Assembly (NCBI RefSeq): GCF_009901585.1 | Contig: NZ_WXYO01000002.1 | Span: forward strand, 466,769-530,768 | DNA from: Poritiphilus flavus | GTDB lineage: Bacteria; Bacteroidota; Bacteroidia; Flavobacteriales; Flavobacteriaceae | Reading direction: 5' to 3' | DNA: 64,000 bases | The notes under the pieces: model-generated | Databases searched by the model: none | What the model saw: the letters and a program-made list of their open reading frames with translations, nothing else | What the model was told of the DNA's origin: nothing | Program-made: the position numbers and the translations under genes | In this document: positions 62,911 through 64,000 of the stretch, piece after piece | Position numbering within the stretch: the first letter of the stretch is position 1 | Layout of the letters: each line of letters begins with the position of its first letter

Positions 62911-63327
62911 TTACAGGATCAACCCGTATAGATTCAATATTTTATCAATTCCCTGGTCAATTTTCATTTGGTAGGATTTGATTTCTGCCTGTATCTCAGA
63001 CGAGTTTTTTCCATCGGACAATTTGTTGAGGTAGGGTGGTTGACTTTTATTGAACTCCAGGAGGAGCCAGCTAGGGTTGATTTGCTTTTTCTCATACAGA
63101 AAATTAAGCAATGTGATCAGTTTACCGGCCGTTAAACTGTTTTCTGTTTCCATCTTGGTGATGGTATTTTGGGTAAACATATTGCGCTTGTCTACAATAT
63201 CCCTGGACTTCAAATAGTCATTAAGCATTTCCGCGAATTCAACCTGACTTTGAGCAAATACTTCTTTTCTTATTCGCCTTATTCTTTTTCCCAAAAACGG
63301 ATGTTTAATACCCTCTTGAATATTCAT
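62911..63327 (-). CDS. XRE-family helix-turn-helix regulator
   Basis: A 138-residue DNA-binding protein with an XRE-type helix-turn-helix (GKRIRRIRKEVFAQSQVEFAEML, NTITKMETENSLT) at ~12-75 and a short helical tail. It ends 80 bp from the convergent GMC small-subunit gene. Target genes are not evident; the gene-free region to its right is the nearest candidate. Single HTH regulators of this type are common in Bacteroidota. Confidence 0.85.
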   Translation of the reverse strand: MNIQEGIKHPFLGKRIRRIRKEVFAQSQVEFAEMLNDYLKSRDIVDKRNMFTQNTITKMETENSLTAGKLITLLNFLYEKKQINPSWLLLEFNKSQPPYLNKLSDGKNSSEIQAEIKSYQMKIDQGIDKILNLYGLIL

Positions 63328-64000
63328 GATTTTATTGTCAACTAGAAAGCCTTTTTAAGATGCTGCAAGATTCCAGACATAAAAAATAAAAGGAGGAGAC
63401 CCAGTCCTGTGTCATTCCTCAATACACAGCACCTTGACCATTATGGGATCCTCCCTTTATCTTAGAACTAAAATTGCTCTGTCGGGAACGCCTACGCTAA
63501 TAATACTAGTCAATCATGAAAACATCAATGAAAAAAAAGACAGCGTCCCTCAACTGAACTTCATCAAAATTAGGCTATGCTAAGGGAGAGAAACAAAAGC
63601 CAATGCATAAGTGGTGTAATACAGCGATAATGGGGCAAGGATTGAAGGAGGTATGCCAAAAGTAAACCGTTAATACTGCCGTGATTGTCTCTCTGAAAAA
63701 CAGATCAACCATTTAATGGATCGTGAAAAAGCTGCTTGAAATTTGGCGATATCCAGCACAGTATACACTATCAAATTCTCCCTAACTGATCGCATGGTAT
63801 TATGGACTTCAAAACTTCTGAATTGAACCGTCTTCTTTCATACGACTCGGTAATATATCCCACTTGTCGTCATATGTACACACATATGCATTCGCTTTTT
63901 GGCCAGACCCCGGTTCACTCTATTTTTACCCCAGTTCACAAGTAGAGGGAGGACCCATGTCATTCCTGGTTTTGTCGGATTAAGAACTACGTGCCGCTGC
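63328..64000. other. Gene-free right end with inverted repeats
   Basis: 673 bp with no ORF of size. It contains an inverted repeat ATAAAAGGAGGA (63386-63397) / TCCTCCCTTTAT (63449-63460, one mismatch), which extends to CCCA/TGGG with small bulges, and a nested CTGTGT/ACACAG (63407-63412 with 63424-63429). A related segment GAGGGAGGACCCATGTCATT begins at 63945. The rest looks like degenerated non-coding sequence. Confidence 0.5.

Noticed and set aside
1-64000. CRISPR arrays, tRNA/rRNA genes, intact transposases or phage genes
   Set aside because: None were seen on either strand; the only repeats are within the glycan-binding genes and at the right edge.

Overview
The window looks like part of a marine Bacteroidota chromosome, most likely a Flavobacteriaceae algal-polysaccharide degrader. 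The signs are two SusC/SusD sets (one cut by the left edge), many lipoprotein enzymes and glycan-binding proteins, PKD domains, a propeller/LuxR regulator, a LytTR two-component system, and A/T-rich start contexts without a strong Shine-Dalgarno. No rRNA, tRNA, CRISPR array or intact insertion sequence was found. All assignments come from reading motifs, not from database searches.

Region 1 (1-12936, + strand) is an alginate locus. It holds the end of a SusC transporter, SusD, a PKD-domain surface lipoprotein and two adjacent PL7 alginate lyases. A 13-bp-stem hairpin follows, then a GntR/FadR-type regulator. A catabolic block comes next: hexuronate-type MFS importer, two SDR reductases, KDG kinase, KDPG aldolase and an Nramp-fold transporter that lacks the metal-binding motifs. 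The lyases cut alginate; the importer, reductase, kinase and aldolase take the unsaturated uronate to pyruvate and glyceraldehyde-3-phosphate.

Region 2 (13303-29365, - strand) is a second PUL, read from SusC/SusD through a duplicated-domain surface lipoprotein, a GH16, xylose isomerase, a sugar-porter MFS, a GH43 xylosidase-like enzyme, a GH26-like enzyme, a PhyH-type dioxygenase and a Gfo/Idh/MocA dehydrogenase to a LacI regulator. A beta-xylan, perhaps algal beta-1,3-xylan or a mixed xylan/glucan wall, is the best guess for its substrate. A LacI-like palindrome lies upstream of its susC.

Region 3 (30719-51218, - strand) is a laminarin (beta-1,3/1,6-glucan) locus. A membrane-anchored propeller/LuxR regulator lies upstream of a ten-gene operon-like run: a clan GH-A glycosidase fused to an outer-membrane beta-barrel, two glycan-binding lipoproteins, GH16, a GH149-type beta-1,3-glucan phosphorylase, GH17 lipoprotein, GH30, an MFS transporter fused to GH17, and a soluble GH17. 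The run has no SusC/SusD pair. Instead it carries enzyme-channel fusions predicted for both membranes, which is the most novel feature of the window. A strong hairpin splits the run between the surface-binding genes and the intracellular phosphorylase.

Region 4 (51597-64000) is more ordinary: an acidic duplicated-repeat peptide, a LytS/LytTR pair, an HtrA-like protease, an Arg/Asp-rich secreted coiled coil, two convergent related small lipoproteins, a large patatin-like protein, a GMC oxidoreductase with its gluconate-dehydrogenase-type small subunit, an XRE regulator, and a gene-free right end with inverted repeats.
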